The translations under genes were made by a program, and so were the position numbers. 17,678 nt of DNA from the NCBI GenBank assembly GCA_964638815.1, contig CAZXBB010000229.1, forward strand, positions 1 to 17,678, read 5' to 3'. The notes beneath the pieces were generated by a model that was not told where the DNA came from, made no database searches, and saw only the letters and a list, made by a program, of their open reading frames with translations. Source of the stretch: CAZXBB01 sp964638815 (GTDB lineage Bacteria; Planctomycetota; Phycisphaerae; Phycisphaerales; SM1A02). This document shows positions 1 to 13,284 of the stretch, one piece after another. The stretch's first letter is position 1. Each line of letters starts with the position of its first letter.

Positions 1-9
1 TGCGAGTGC

Positions 10-182
10 GCGACCGCGTGCGCGTGCGCGTGCGCGTGCGCGTGCGCGTGCGCGTGCGCGTGCGCGACCGTGTGCGCGTGCGCGACCGTGTGCGCGTGCG
101 CGACCGTGTGCGCGTGCGCGACCGTGTGCGCGTATGCGTCCGCGTGCGTGTGCGCGTCCGCGTCCGCGTCCGCGCCCGCGTG
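10..182. repeat. TGCGCG/18-bp tandem repeat, alternating purine-pyrimidine
   Basis: The sequence is built from TGCGCG hexamers. Positions 15-66 are an uninterrupted pyrimidine-purine alternation. From about 66 to 124 the hexamers are organised in an 18-bp period, with GACCG recurring at 66, 84, 102 and 120. After about 130 the repeat decays into CGTCCG-type hexamers. It begins just past the stop of the minus-strand glycosyltransferase and reaches almost to the window edge, so its full extent is unknown. The plus frame through it would read Arg-Val repeats with Asp at intervals. It has no gene-like continuation, so I treat it as non-coding. Long alternating GC/GT tracts are known to favour Z-DNA, but that property is only inferred here. 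Confidence 0.85.
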
Positions 183-196
183 CGCGTCCATCGTCG

Positions 197-763
197 TCAC
201 GCCGCCCGCTTCCGGTTGGCGGCGGGAGCGTCCGCCGGCGGGGCGAACGGGATCGTCCGGACCGGGTGCCCCGTGCCGGGGCGCGCGCCGCACCGGATGA
301 ATTCGCGCAGCGTGTCGATCAGCCCGATCGAGGGATGGGAACCGAGGCGGGGCGGCGCCGGCAGGCGGTCCACGTTGTGCAGCAGATCGACCAGCTCGCC
401 CTCGTTCCACGCGACCGTCACACGTCCCCCTTCGGTGAAGATGCGGGCCGTGCCTTGCTGGTGGTCGTTGCGCGTCTCCCGCCGGCGGGCGCATCGCGGC
501 ATGACGATGACCGGCTTGCCGAACTCCAGCGCGGTCAGGATCGTCCCCATGCCGGCGTGCGTGACGACGGCCCGGGCGGCGGCGAGACGCTCGCGGAACT
601 CCAGCGGATCCAGCGCGGCGGTCCATTCCATGTGCACCGGCTTCCAGCCGGTCGTGCCGATCTGCGCGAAGACGTCCCGTCGTTGCTGCGCGCCGGCCCA
701 CGCGTCTACGCAGCGGGTCAGGCGATCGAAGGGCATATGGGCGCCCACGGTGACGAAGATCAT
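197..763 (-). CDS. Alg13/PssE-like glycosyltransferase (GT28 C-terminal domain)
   Basis: This 188-aa protein resembles the GT28 C-terminal (nucleotide-sugar binding) domain of the Alg13/PssE/EpsE type, which transfers a sugar to a lipid-linked acceptor at the cytoplasmic membrane. Visible family signatures are the N-terminus MIFVTVGAHMPFDRL (1-15), AQIG (33-36), the HAGMGT loop (69-74), EFGKPVIVMPR (80-90) and the RNDHQ segment (98-102) that normally contacts the nucleotide. The C-terminus from about 158 is a Pro/Arg/Ala-rich tail. The start is well supported: GGAGGT (minus strand, 772-777) lies 8 nt before the ATG. Alg13-type proteins usually need an Alg14/PssD membrane partner. None lies in the 454 bp upstream; one could lie beyond the left edge. 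The acceptor and donor sugar cannot be named from sequence. Confidence 0.85.
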   Translation of the reverse strand: MIFVTVGAHMPFDRLTRCVDAWAGAQQRRDVFAQIGTTGWKPVHMEWTAALDPLEFRERLAAARAVVTHAGMGTILTALEFGKPVIVMPRCARRRETRNDHQQGTARIFTEGGRVTVAWNEGELVDLLHNVDRLPAPPRLGSHPSIGLIDTLREFIRCGARPGTGHPVRTIPFAPPADAPAANRKRAA

Positions 764-1217
764 GGGACGTTACCTCCGTAGCCCGAGCCCCCGGCGACCG
801 CGAAGGCGGGCCATTGCGTGAGCCAGAGATCCGCTCGGACGCCCGCGCGCTCACCGAAAGGCGAGCGGCCCTCGACGTGGGTCATGCTGTCGGCCGGATC
901 GCGTCGGCCTTTCCGCACCCACGGCGATACCGAGTGCTATCGACGCTCTTATGGGGCCGGTTGAGCGCCGGTGGAGGAACCGTTGCGACCGCCACATGCA
1001 GTCCGGCGGGCGCGGTCCCCGGTCCGGTAATCGTCGCAGTCGTGCCGCCGCGCGCTCCGTGGCCGCCGCCCCCGCCAGCCGCGCCTTGTGCCGCGCGAGG
1101 TCGCGGCCGCCGACCGCGGCGCGGATGTCGCCGAACGCCCGCATCGATTCGCCGCGCGTCGCGCCGCCCGCCCTCGCCGGGGACCGGGGCACACGAATCG
1201 GTCCGGTATCCCTGGCG
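764..1217. other. 454-bp intergenic gap; no convincing gene
   Basis: This stretch separates the glycosyltransferase from the DUF1501 gene; both are on the minus strand. A minus-strand frame (1192-851, 113 codons) shows GC-rich third positions in its first ~45 codons (about 1192-1050; Arg/Ala-rich, e.g. MRAFGDIRAA at 1144), but the pattern collapses afterwards and there is no family resemblance. It may be a relic or chance. The left end carries the ribosome binding site of the glycosyltransferase, so a promoter for that gene probably lies here, but I cannot point to convincing -35/-10 boxes. Confidence 0.5.
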
Positions 1218-2522
1218 TTACGTGAAGATCTTCGCCTTCGGGAACGCGCGTCCGAGCACCGTCGTCGCCGGCGCGCCCATCCAGTCCTCGAGGACGGCGG
1301 CGTAGATGCTGCGGAAGTCCACGTTGAAGCGGAGATCGCCGTTGTCGAGGTTCGTCAGCGACGGGTGCTCGCCGAGGAGCCCCGGACGCACCATGTCGCC
1401 CACGAGGTACATCGGGGCGGCGGTGCCGTGGTCGGTGCCGCCGGAGGCGTTCTGCCGGACGCGGCGGCCGAACTCGCTGAAGACCATCGTCAGGACGCGG
1501 CCCGCGTTGTCCTGCTTCCTCAGGTCCGCGTGGAACGCGTTGAGCGCGTCGCCGAGCTGACGCATCAGGTTGCCGTGGGCGCCGGGCTGGTTGGCGTGCG
1601 TGTCGAAGCCGCCGAGCGAGACGTAATAGACCCGCGTCTTCATCCCGTCGCGGATCATCGCGCCGACGATCTTCAATTGGTCGGCGAGCGGGCCGCGCGG
1701 GTAACGCACGAGCGTGTCCTTCGCGACGGCGCGGCGGATGCGGTCGGACGACACCTGCGCGTCGAGCGCGGTGCGCATCAGGAACGCCGCCTGCCCGCCG
1801 TCGTCGTCCGCGCCGGGGAGGCCGGCGCGGTTGATCGCGTCGTACGGCGCTTCGAGCTTCTCGTGCAGGTCCTTCCCGACCCATCGGAAGAGATCGGCCG
1901 ACTCGAAGCTCACCGGCTTCTGGAGGTCGCCGATCATCGCGAGCGGCGCGGTGCGGCCGATCGAGACGGCGCCGTCCGGACGCGGAACGCCCCGGCACTC
2001 GTGGTCGAAGAAACGCCCGATCCACCCGTTGCCCTTCGCGTCGGTGTCGGCGGTGTGCCAGATGTCCATCGACGTGAAGTGCGACCGGTTCGGGTTCGGG
2101 TAGCCGACGCCCTGCACGACGGACGCCACGCCCTCGTCGAGCAGCGACTTGAAGCCCGCGAGGTTCGGGTGCAGCCCGATGCCGGCGACGTCGTCGATCG
2201 GCAGCGCCGCGTCGTTGCGGGGGCCGGCGCCGGCGCGTCCGGGCGCGGGCACCGCGATCCGTGGGCGCGCCTCGTAGTAGGTCCGGTCGCCGTAGGGGAC
2301 GACGGTGTTGAGCCCGTCGTTGCCGCCGCCGAGCTGTACGACGACGAGCACGCGCTCGTCGGGCACGCCCGCACGGCTCGACATGCCGAACGGCGCCGCC
2401 ATCGCGAACGCGGAGCGCTCGAGGAACACCGGCGCGGTCGCCGCCAGCGACGCGAACGTGAGTCCGCGCTGCATGAAGAGGCGGCGTGTGAAGGTCTCGC
2501 TGGTTCCGGTGGTGTCGTGCAT
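1218..2522 (-). CDS. DUF1501 family protein, Tat-exported
   Basis: This 434-aa protein belongs to the DUF1501 family (alkaline-phosphatase/sulfatase-like fold, function unknown). The N-terminus is a twin-arginine signal: TRRLFM (12-17), a hydrophobic run (21-34) and a likely AFA|M cleavage at 40/41, so it should be exported folded. Family hallmarks include QLGGGNDGLNTVVP (63-76), GYPNPNRSH (140-148), GGFDTH (304-309), FSEFGRR (348-354), GGTDHG (361-366) and the C-terminal DFRSIYAAVLEDW (402-414). Full family length suggests it is intact. It follows the DUF1800 gene by 117 nt on the same strand, the usual pairing for this family, so the two probably act together. AGGA, about 9 nt before the ATG, could be the ribosome binding site. 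The substrate is unknown. Confidence 0.92.
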   Translation of the reverse strand: MHDTTGTSETFTRRLFMQRGLTFASLAATAPVFLERSAFAMAAPFGMSSRAGVPDERVLVVVQLGGGNDGLNTVVPYGDRTYYEARPRIAVPAPGRAGAGPRNDAALPIDDVAGIGLHPNLAGFKSLLDEGVASVVQGVGYPNPNRSHFTSMDIWHTADTDAKGNGWIGRFFDHECRGVPRPDGAVSIGRTAPLAMIGDLQKPVSFESADLFRWVGKDLHEKLEAPYDAINRAGLPGADDDGGQAAFLMRTALDAQVSSDRIRRAVAKDTLVRYPRGPLADQLKIVGAMIRDGMKTRVYYVSLGGFDTHANQPGAHGNLMRQLGDALNAFHADLRKQDNAGRVLTMVFSEFGRRVRQNASGGTDHGTAAPMYLVGDMVRPGLLGEHPSLTNLDNGDLRFNVDFRSIYAAVLEDWMGAPATTVLGRAFPKAKIFT

Positions 2523-2544
2523 GTCATGGATCCTGGAGGCACGC

Positions 2545-2580
2545 CGGGTCGGTCGCCGGGTCGGTCGCCGGGTCGGTCGC
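2545..2580. repeat. Three exact 12-bp tandem repeats upstream of DUF1501
   Basis: The unit CGGGTCGGTCGC occurs three times in exact succession, ending 22 bp before the DUF1501 start codon (on its 5' side). It occupies the leader between the DUF1800 stop and the DUF1501 ribosome binding site. It is non-coding for the flanking genes. A role as an operator or RNA element is possible but not shown by the sequence. Confidence 0.85.
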
Positions 2581-2639
2581 AGGGCCGCGCACCGACCGCC
2601 GTTCGTGACACGGCCCCGTCGTCCTTTCGCGCCCGTGCC

Positions 2640-4133
2640 TCAGCACAACTGGTACTCCGGCATCGCCCCGATGAGACTCAGCAGTCCGATCAGCACGGCG
2701 TTGTCGATGCGGCCGCCGGCGTCCTCGACGAACCGGAGGAGCGTCTCGACGCGTTGCGGGCGCGGGTCCACGCCGAGGTTGAAACGCAGGAGGTACAGGA
2801 CGACGTCGCGCGGGTCGGGGCTTCCCGCCGTGTGCAGATGCTCGACGAGGTGCGTCGCGTCGTAGCTCGCGCCGTCGGTCTGCCACGCGTACGCGTGCGG
2901 GCGCCGGCCGGTGAGCAGGTAGACGAGGACATTCTGCCGCACGAACAGCGTCGATGTGTTGATCCACGCGCGGCCGCCGTCCCAGCCCTTGACGGACGGA
3001 GGGTAACCGATGTTCTGGCCCATGAGGTCCGCGGCCTCGATGAGGGCGCGCACGCTGCGCACGGGGGTGTGCAGCCCGCGGATCGCCTGCACGATGAGCT
3101 GCACCGGGCTCTTGATCTGCGCAGCGACGTTCGCGTCGTCGTAGAAGTGCTCGGAGCGGAAGAGTGTCTTCAGGACCGGCCTGAGCTCGTACTTGCCGGT
3201 GCGGAACCGCTGCGAGAGCTTCTGGAGGAAGAGCCGCCGATCCCGGTCGGGGCCGTCCGGCAGATCGTTGACGAAGAACCGGTACAGCTTCAGCGTGATG
3301 AACTCGGCCGTGTAGTCATTCGCGAGGATGATGTCGACGAAGTCGTCGCCGTCCCACGTGCCCGCGTGCCCGAGGATGCGCTTCTCGCCGCCGTCGTGGA
3401 GCCGCGGTCGGAAGACGAAGGCGTCGTCCTCGAACGTGTAGCCCGTCAGCGCGCGGGCGCCCTCCCTGATGTCCTGCTCGGTGTAGCCGTTGCCCTCGCC
3501 CATCATGAAGAGCTCCAGGAGCTCGCGGGCGAGGTTCTCGTTCGGCCGCTGGCGGCGGTTCTGGTCGTTGTTCAGGTAGCGCAGCATCGCCGGATCGTGG
3601 ATGATCGCGTGCACGAGCGCGCCGAAGTTGCCCACGGCGTTCACGCGGAACGTCTGGTTCTGCCGGAACATGTGGTAGCTGTCCTCGATGGCGCGGTAGC
3701 CGGTCGCGAAGTGCCCGTGCCAGAAGAGCGTCATCTTTTCCTCGAGGGGACGCGGCGACTCGATCAGACGCTCGAGCCACCACTCCTGGAACGCCGCCAT
3801 CTGCCGGCGATCGGCGCGTTGCCGCTGCTGCCGTTCGGCCCGGAACGCGCTCAGCGTGTCCTCGTCGCCGTCGCGCTGCGCCTCGCGCTGCCGCCGGCGG
3901 TCCTGCTCGGACAGTGGACGCATGATGCCCGCGTCGAACGCGTCGGCTCGCACCGGCGGCACGTCGATCGTGGCGTAGTCGACGATGTAGTCCACGGCGT
4001 CGTCGAGGCCCATGTTCGCCAGCGCGCGGACCTGGCCCGGCGTCCCGCCGAAGCCGGCGCGGTTCAGAAGATGATGCGCCCTCCAGTAATCGAACCGGGC
4101 GGCGGGCAGCGGCTTCAGCGTCGGGTTCGCCAT
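2640..4133 (-). CDS. DUF1800 family protein
   Basis: This 497-aa protein matches the DUF1800 family (function unknown). Signatures in order: HHLLNRAGFGGTP (20-32), LFWHGHFAT (136-144), PNENLARELLELF (197-209), HDGGEKRILG followed by GTWDGDD (246-264), PPSVKGWDGG (378-387) with WINT (390-393), and the C-terminal MPEYQLC, a typical family ending. Residues about 72-115 form an Arg/Gln/Glu-rich helical insert. No obvious signal peptide is visible, whereas its DUF1501 partner carries a Tat signal; co-export as a complex is one possible explanation, purely inferred. The start follows the copper ATPase stop by 37 nt without a clear Shine-Dalgarno, so translation may depend on the upstream gene. Confidence 0.92.
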   Translation of the reverse strand: MANPTLKPLPAARFDYWRAHHLLNRAGFGGTPGQVRALANMGLDDAVDYIVDYATIDVPPVRADAFDAGIMRPLSEQDRRRQREAQRDGDEDTLSAFRAERQQRQRADRRQMAAFQEWWLERLIESPRPLEEKMTLFWHGHFATGYRAIEDSYHMFRQNQTFRVNAVGNFGALVHAIIHDPAMLRYLNNDQNRRQRPNENLARELLELFMMGEGNGYTEQDIREGARALTGYTFEDDAFVFRPRLHDGGEKRILGHAGTWDGDDFVDIILANDYTAEFITLKLYRFFVNDLPDGPDRDRRLFLQKLSQRFRTGKYELRPVLKTLFRSEHFYDDANVAAQIKSPVQLIVQAIRGLHTPVRSVRALIEAADLMGQNIGYPPSVKGWDGGRAWINTSTLFVRQNVLVYLLTGRRPHAYAWQTDGASYDATHLVEHLHTAGSPDPRDVVLYLLRFNLGVDPRPQRVETLLRFVEDAGGRIDNAVLIGLLSLIGAMPEYQLC

Positions 4134-4170
4134 GAACGGTGCTCGACCGGTGATACGCGACCCCGGGGCG

Positions 4171-6549
<2,379 letters not shown>

Positions 6550-6652
6550 GGCGGAATCGTATCGGGCCGGGCGCTGAGAGGACTTGCCGGGAGACGGCGC
6601 GACCGGGAGGCGTATACCCAGGTGACTCGCCGTGGGTCCCATCACATCGGGC

Positions 6653-6683
6653 TTGTCCTCGCCGTCCGGTGTGACGATATGAT
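6653..6683 (+). promoter_or_regulatory. Possible sigma70-like promoter for the secA-side transcript
   Basis: TATGAT at 6678-6683 matches the -10 consensus at five of six positions and sits in a rare AT-richer island. TTGTCC at 6653-6658 matches four of six -35 positions, with a 19-bp spacer that is longer than ideal. It would drive transcription rightward into the 121-aa gene and perhaps secA, from the divergent region shared with the ATPase gene. This is pattern matching only. Confidence 0.25.
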
Positions 6684-6693
6684 TGATCGTCCC

Positions 6694-6729
6694 ATGTCCC
6701 GAGCCATATCCCGAGCCATGTCCCGAGCC
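6694..6729. repeat. Three 12-bp tandem repeats in the divergent intergenic region
   Basis: ATGTCCCGAGCC occurs at 6694-6705, 6706-6717 (ATATCCCGAGCC, one mismatch) and 6718-6729, just downstream of the possible -10 box and upstream of the 121-aa gene. It would lie in the 5' leader of a rightward transcript. Function unknown. Confidence 0.85.
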
Positions 6730-6752
6730 GCGTCCGGATCTACTGCCCCGAC

Positions 6753-6780
6753 GCACCGCATGACCCGCACCGCATGACCC
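6753..6780. repeat. Exact 14-bp duplication spanning a start codon
   Basis: GCACCGCATGACCC is repeated exactly at 6753-6766 and 6767-6780. The second copy contains the ATG at 6774 that opens the 121-aa gene. The first copy contains an ATG at 6760 that opens a five-codon frame (MTRTA) whose TGA (6775-6777) overlaps the 6774 ATG as ATGA. Confidence 0.9.
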
Positions 6781-7139
6781 GACCCGAGGCTCCAGCCCGC
6801 CCGACCGCGCTCGCCGCGGCCGCCACCACGCTCATGGCCCTCATGGCCGTCGTGGCGACTGCGCAGTCCGCGCCCGCGTACGTGGTGGGGGCGGTCACGA
6901 CGGAGGCGGTGCTCGCCTCGGAGTCGAAGGCGGTCCGGGCCGTCGCCGCGGCGGTCGCGGCCGTGGCCCGCGAGATCCTCAAGGGCGGGCAGACGTCAAC
7001 GGCATGGGCGACGCCCGACACGCCCGATCCTGTTCCCGGGCGGCACGGCACGTGGCGCGCCGACATCGCGGACGATGAAGTCCGCGCAGCGACACGGCTC
7101 GCCGAGCGTCTCCTCGATCTCCCGCCGCCCACGGCCTGA
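6774..7139 (+). CDS. Small hypothetical protein with signal-like N-terminus, upstream of secA
   Basis: This 121-aa protein belongs to no family I recognise. Nearly every codon ends in G or C through the whole frame, as in the neighbouring confident genes, which supports it being real. Residues 11-30 are hydrophobic and Ala-rich (up to AVVATAQSA), resembling a signal peptide or a single membrane anchor, with possible cleavage near 30-33. Residues 42-69 are an Ala/Val-rich helix-prone segment; 79-90 are Pro-rich; the C-terminus is a short amphipathic stretch ending LPPPTA. There is no good Shine-Dalgarno before the ATG at 6774; a five-codon upstream frame overlaps it by ATGA. secA starts 131 nt downstream on the same strand, a layout like secM-secA, but no SecM arrest motif is visible. 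Confidence 0.55.
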   Translation: MTRPEAPARPTALAAAATTLMALMAVVATAQSAPAYVVGAVTTEAVLASESKAVRAVAAAVAAVAREILKGGQTSTAWATPDTPDPVPGRHGTWRADIADDEVRAATRLAERLLDLPPPTA

Positions 7140-7151
7140 ATCCACCGGCGC

Positions 7152-7212
7152 CCTGCTCCGGCAGGCAGACGCCGACGCTCCGTTCCGGTGCGCGCCGCGA
7201 TGCGCGGACCGG
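7152..7212 (+). promoter_or_regulatory. Hairpins in the leader between the small ORF and secA
   Basis: Two potential RNA hairpins occupy the 131-nt spacer. The first is CCTGC (7152-7156) pairing with GCAGG (7161-7165) around a TCCG loop, a UNCG-type tetraloop closed by C-G. The second pairs CCGGT (7185-7189) with ACCGG (7208-7212) outside CCGCG (7195-7199) with CGCGG (7203-7207); a 5-nt bulge interrupts only the 5' arm. The structure ends 48 nt before the secA ribosome binding site, so it does not cover that site directly. It could be a weak terminator/attenuator, part of a regulatory leader, or chance in GC-rich DNA. Confidence 0.3.
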
Positions 7213-7270
7213 CGGCTCCCGGATTCAGCGACCGACGCTCAGACAGTTTATGACAACGACGAGGTGACTC

Positions 7271-11392
<4,122 letters not shown>

Positions 11393-11426
11393 GCTCTGTC
11401 TGACGGACCCTGGGCGCCACCGGCGA

Positions 11427-12908
11427 TCAGGCCGCGCGGAGGTGCGTCTCCGCGCGGTGTGCCAGAGGGCACGAGTGGCCGCCCCCGGTGGAGAGCAGCG
11501 GCTCGTCGAGCTGATACCAGTCGATGCGGAGCGGACCCGCGAGCCGTGTCTTCACGATCACCTCGTGGGGCCCTACGAGCAGACGCACGCCGGCGTGAAT
11601 CACGACGCCGACCTCGAGCCCCACCGCGATCGCGTCCCGGCCGGCCTCGAGCGCCGCCTGCTGGTCCCGGCACCATGCGATTCGCTGTCGAAGCTCCCGG
11701 AACCGGTCGTCAACTCCGCGCAGACGCCGCGGCGCCCGGCCGGCGCAATGATCGCGCTCGAGTGGCGGCGGCTCGCCGTGACGCGCCACGAGCTCCACAT
11801 CCTGGGCGAGCAGCCGCGCGAGCAGCCGCTCGACCCGTCCAAGCAGCGCGATGCGACCGACGACGAGCGTGGTCTCGATTTCGGACGGGCTGCCGATCCG
11901 CCCGATGGAGGCGGAGTACCGAACCGTCGAGTCACCCCCGATGACGGCGGCGCGCTCGGCCCGGAGCTCCCCACCGACGTCGAGCCGACAATGCATGATC
12001 TCCCGGGCGACCACCAGGTCGCCGGCGATCGTGCCGCGGGCGCGATCAAGGTAGCCGGCCTCCAGTGTTCCGGCGACGGTGATCCGTCCGCGCTCGCGTC
12101 CGGCGATGCCGCAGTGTGCGATCAGGTTGCCCCCGCACTCCAGGCGGGCGGACTGGATCAGCCCATGGACGACGATGGATTCGGTCGCGCGAACGGCGAA
12201 ATGATCCTGGATGCCCTCCTGCACGACGACCGTGCCGTCGAAGTCGATGTTGCCGGTGCTGAAGTCCACCGAGCCGTCAACCTCGAGCAGCCTCGAGACG
12301 CGAAGCGTGCGGTCGGCGAACTCGAGGACGCCACGGTCGCGTGCGAGCACCCTGCCAGCCCGGACGTCGAGCGTGCGATCGACCCGTACGTCGCAGGGCT
12401 TTCCGGGCGCGGGCGCGATCGCGCGACCGCCCACGTCGAGACCCGGCTCACCGGGAGTCGGAGGGTGGATGGTGGCGACGTGCGCGCCGGCGGCGACCTG
12501 CATGTAGTGGACTCTGCTGTAGTGATCGACGCGCCCGGAATCGGCGGTCCCGGATTCCGTCGTGCCTGCGCTCGGTTCATAGCCCTCCATCCACTCGATC
12601 CGGCCGTCCGTTCCGTCAACGGGATCGCGGCGCTCCGCGATCACGCACTCGATGGTCTCCGCGCGAGCGCGGAACGCCTCGGCGGCGGAGGCGATCCGCG
12701 ACTCGACGGTCGGATTGATCGCGACCTGGTTCCGGCGCGCGAGGCGGATGAGCGCCGCGACGTCGAGTCGCGTCGGGTCGAGCGCGCCGGGGATGCGAAG
12801 GCGCGCCACGCCCTGCTCCTCGTCGATCGTCACCTGCGCGACGGGGCACGGGTCGGCGCCCGGGTCGTGCGGGTGGTCGTGCGAGCGGCTGGTCGTGGGC
12901 TCGGTCAT
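11427..12908 (-). CDS. DUF342/FapA-family protein
   Basis: This 493-aa protein matches the DUF342 family, often annotated FapA or flagellar assembly protein A. Its core is a right-handed-helix-like run of short beta repeats rich in Gly and Val (about 205-330), including GNIDFDGTVVVQEGI (219-233), VHGLIQSARLECGGNLIAHCGI (247-268) and AGYLDRARGTIAGDLVV (284-300). A helical, Arg/Leu/Glu-rich segment (353-425) follows, then the closing VVIHAGVRLLVGPHEVIVK (435-453), both as in the family. An in-frame ATG at 12932 would add eight residues, but GGAGGA (minus strand, 12919-12924) is placed 10 nt before the ATG at 12908, which I prefer. No flagellar, chemotaxis or minD-like gene is nearby, so a flagellar role is not supported here. 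It converges on secA with 34 bp between stops. Confidence 0.85.
   Translation of the reverse strand: MTEPTTSRSHDHPHDPGADPCPVAQVTIDEEQGVARLRIPGALDPTRLDVAALIRLARRNQVAINPTVESRIASAAEAFRARAETIECVIAERRDPVDGTDGRIEWMEGYEPSAGTTESGTADSGRVDHYSRVHYMQVAAGAHVATIHPPTPGEPGLDVGGRAIAPAPGKPCDVRVDRTLDVRAGRVLARDRGVLEFADRTLRVSRLLEVDGSVDFSTGNIDFDGTVVVQEGIQDHFAVRATESIVVHGLIQSARLECGGNLIAHCGIAGRERGRITVAGTLEAGYLDRARGTIAGDLVVAREIMHCRLDVGGELRAERAAVIGGDSTVRYSASIGRIGSPSEIETTLVVGRIALLGRVERLLARLLAQDVELVARHGEPPPLERDHCAGRAPRRLRGVDDRFRELRQRIAWCRDQQAALEAGRDAIAVGLEVGVVIHAGVRLLVGPHEVIVKTRLAGPLRIDWYQLDEPLLSTGGGHSCPLAHRAETHLRAA
11432..11457. terminator. Perfect 10-bp inverted repeat at the secA/DUF342 junction
   Basis: CCGCGCGGAG (11432-11441) and CTCCGCGCGG (11448-11457) are perfect complements around a 6-nt loop. 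The element lies 39 bp after the secA stop and inside the last codons of the convergent DUF342 gene. Its position suits a bidirectional terminator for two convergent genes. There is no U-tract on either strand, so it is not a canonical intrinsic terminator. It may act with Rho or as a transcript-end stabiliser. Confidence 0.45.
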
Positions 12909-13026
12909 GGAGGCGTTCTCCTCCCGGGTCATCGGCGTTCCCCGGGGCAGGGGTCAACGCCGCGTCCCGATCGCCGCGAGGAGCCCGCCCGGTCGCGCGT
13001 CCGGCGCCGGGTGGGAGTGAACCCCG

Positions 13027-13098
13027 GACCGCCCGGATCGTCGTGACCGCCCGGATCGTCGTGATCGCCCGGATCGTCCGGACCGCCCGGATCGTCCG
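13027..13098. repeat. Four 18-bp tandem repeats
   Basis: The unit GACCGCCCGGATCGTCGT is exact at 13027-13044 and 13045-13062. It recurs with one to three changes at 13063-13080 and 13081-13098 (ending CCG), and decays into ACCCGCCGGTCG. Each unit contains CGGATCG, so GATC recurs at 18-bp spacing. It sits mid-way in the divergent region, where it could bind regulators or simply be an unstable repeat. Its function is not evident. Confidence 0.9.
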
Positions 13099-13249
13099 AC
13101 CCGCCGGTCGCGACCCGCCCGGACCGCGCGACGACCCATGGGACGCCTGCGCGCGACGCCCCGCCGGCCCCGCGCGGCCGGGACCCGCAACGGTGCGCCT
13201 GGCAGCGACGCCGCTGGTGCAGCAACCCGGTCCGGACGGCGGGTCCTGC

Positions 13250-13255
13250 TACGAT
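13250..13255 (+). promoter_or_regulatory. Possible -10 element for the Tricorn-like gene
   Basis: TACGAT preceded by TGC resembles a high-GC extended -10 element and lies 35 bp before the start codon, 15 bp before the GGAGGA ribosome binding site. I find no good -35 box. The assignment is weak. Confidence 0.25.
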
Positions 13256-13284
13256 CGGGCCCACACCCACGGAGGACCGGAACG

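Larger units (their letters stand above)
12909..13284. other. Divergent intergenic region (DUF342 gene / Tricorn-like gene)
   Basis: This 376-bp region separates two divergently transcribed genes. It contains the ribosome binding sites of both, a block of four 18-bp repeats (13027-13098) and a possible rightward -10 box (13250-13255). Minus-strand frames across it read Gly-Arg-Ser or Asp-Pro-Gly low-complexity strings that merely translate the repeat. I see no convincing gene. Confidence 0.6.

Noticed and set aside
6..821. 271-codon plus-strand frame beginning with Arg-Val repeats
   Set aside because: It translates the TGCGCG repeat and then the antisense of the glycosyltransferase; no ribosome binding site and no recognisable domain.
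851..1192. 113-codon minus-strand frame between the glycosyltransferase and DUF1501
   Set aside because: Codon pattern is gene-like only in the first ~45 codons, with no ribosome binding site or family resemblance; kept only as a possible relic in the gap description.
13027..13098. CRISPR-like array
   Set aside because: The 18-bp units are directly adjacent with no spacers, and no cas gene is present.
13138..13284. 49-residue N-terminal extension of the Tricorn-like protein
   Set aside because: The GGAGGA 8 nt before 13285 and the signal peptide starting there decide the start; the extension is Arg/Pro-rich non-secretory sequence.
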